From an uncultured Georgenia sp. (GTDB taxonomy: Bacteria > Actinomycetota > Actinomycetes > Actinomycetales > Actinomycetaceae), in NCBI RefSeq assembly GCF_937958535.1, contig NZ_CALGNQ010000042.1, positions 1 through 39,862 on the forward strand: a stretch of 39,862 bases of DNA. The letters run 5' to 3'. A program made the position numbers and the translations under genes. The stretch's first letter is position 1. Each line of letters begins with the position of its first letter. Positions 39,816 through 39,862 of this stretch are shown one piece after another. The notes beneath the pieces were generated by a model. The model saw nothing but the letters and a program-made list of their open reading frames with translations, ran no database searches and was not told the DNA's origin.

Positions 39816-39862
39816 AGATCGGAAGAGCGTCGTGTAGGGAAAGAGTGTAGATCTCGGTGGTC
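39816..39862 (+). other. Illumina TruSeq adapter sequence (contamination)
   Basis: From AGATCGGAAGAGC at 39816 to the end of the window the bases match the reverse complement of the Illumina universal adapter, including the GTGTAGATCTCGGTGGTC end. It is not genomic; composition also changes abruptly from GC-rich to mixed. The contig ends at about 39815. Confidence 0.97.

Overview
The window is about 39.8 kb of very GC-rich DNA from a high-GC Gram-positive bacterium (Actinomycetota, most likely Micrococcales). The grounds are the strong C/G third-position bias, many ATGA/GTGA stop-start overlaps, a DtxR/IdeR-type iron regulator with matching iron boxes, HtaA-type surface heme proteins ending in LAXTG, an actinobacterial C50-carotenoid operon and a c-di-AMP riboswitch before an NlpC/P60 gene. 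The genus cannot be named from this sequence. The last 47 bases (39816-39862) are Illumina adapter, so the right edge is an untrimmed contig end.

Layout. 1-8.8 kb is heme acquisition: hmuT-hmuU-hmuV (minus strand) diverges from two LAXTG-anchored surface proteins (plus strand), the second being a 1291-residue HtaA protein with three HtaA domains and a perfect internal duplication. The heme oxygenase gene hmuO follows. A DtxR/IdeR box lies in the hmuT/surface-protein gap and a second lies before hmuO. 8.8-11.1 kb carries serC and a citrate-synthase-like gene lacking key catalytic residues.

11.1-22.1 kb is a large pigment unit. A CrtR-like MarR repressor diverges, across a near-perfect palindrome, from a run of twelve tightly packed genes: MMPL transporter, TspO-like protein, idi, crtE, crtB, crtI, two half-size lycopene cyclase subunits, the lycopene elongase crtEb, an unknown membrane protein, a family 2 glycosyltransferase and a pyrimidine-dimer glycosylase-like gene. 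Together they would make and perhaps glycosylate a cyclic C50 carotenoid, with a UV-repair gene in the same transcript. dtxR/ideR follows with its own promoter.

22.8-31.3 kb holds a c-di-AMP (ydaO-type) riboswitch and the NlpC/P60 endopeptidase it would control, a tandem universal stress protein, a dimethylargininase-like hydrolase, a four-gene minus-strand cluster resembling an orphan type VII secretion module (EspG-like protein, alpha/beta hydrolase, lipoprotein, WXG-like helical protein), and a SAM riboswitch followed by metZ. 31.3-34.5 kb has an SRPBCC protein, tRNA-Arg(CCT), a TetR regulator diverging from an epoxide-hydrolase-like gene, and a YihY/BrkB-type membrane protein. 34.7-39.6 kb has a 1387-residue helicase/nuclease-like protein whose Walker A, DExx and nuclease residues all look lost, a small conserved protein overlapping it, and mscL.

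The most unusual points are the doubly degenerate helicase-nuclease, the perfect 490-bp duplication with foreign-looking codon use in the heme receptor, the UV-repair gene at the end of the carotenoid operon, the ESX-like cluster with no ESX genes nearby, and several genes that look leaderless.
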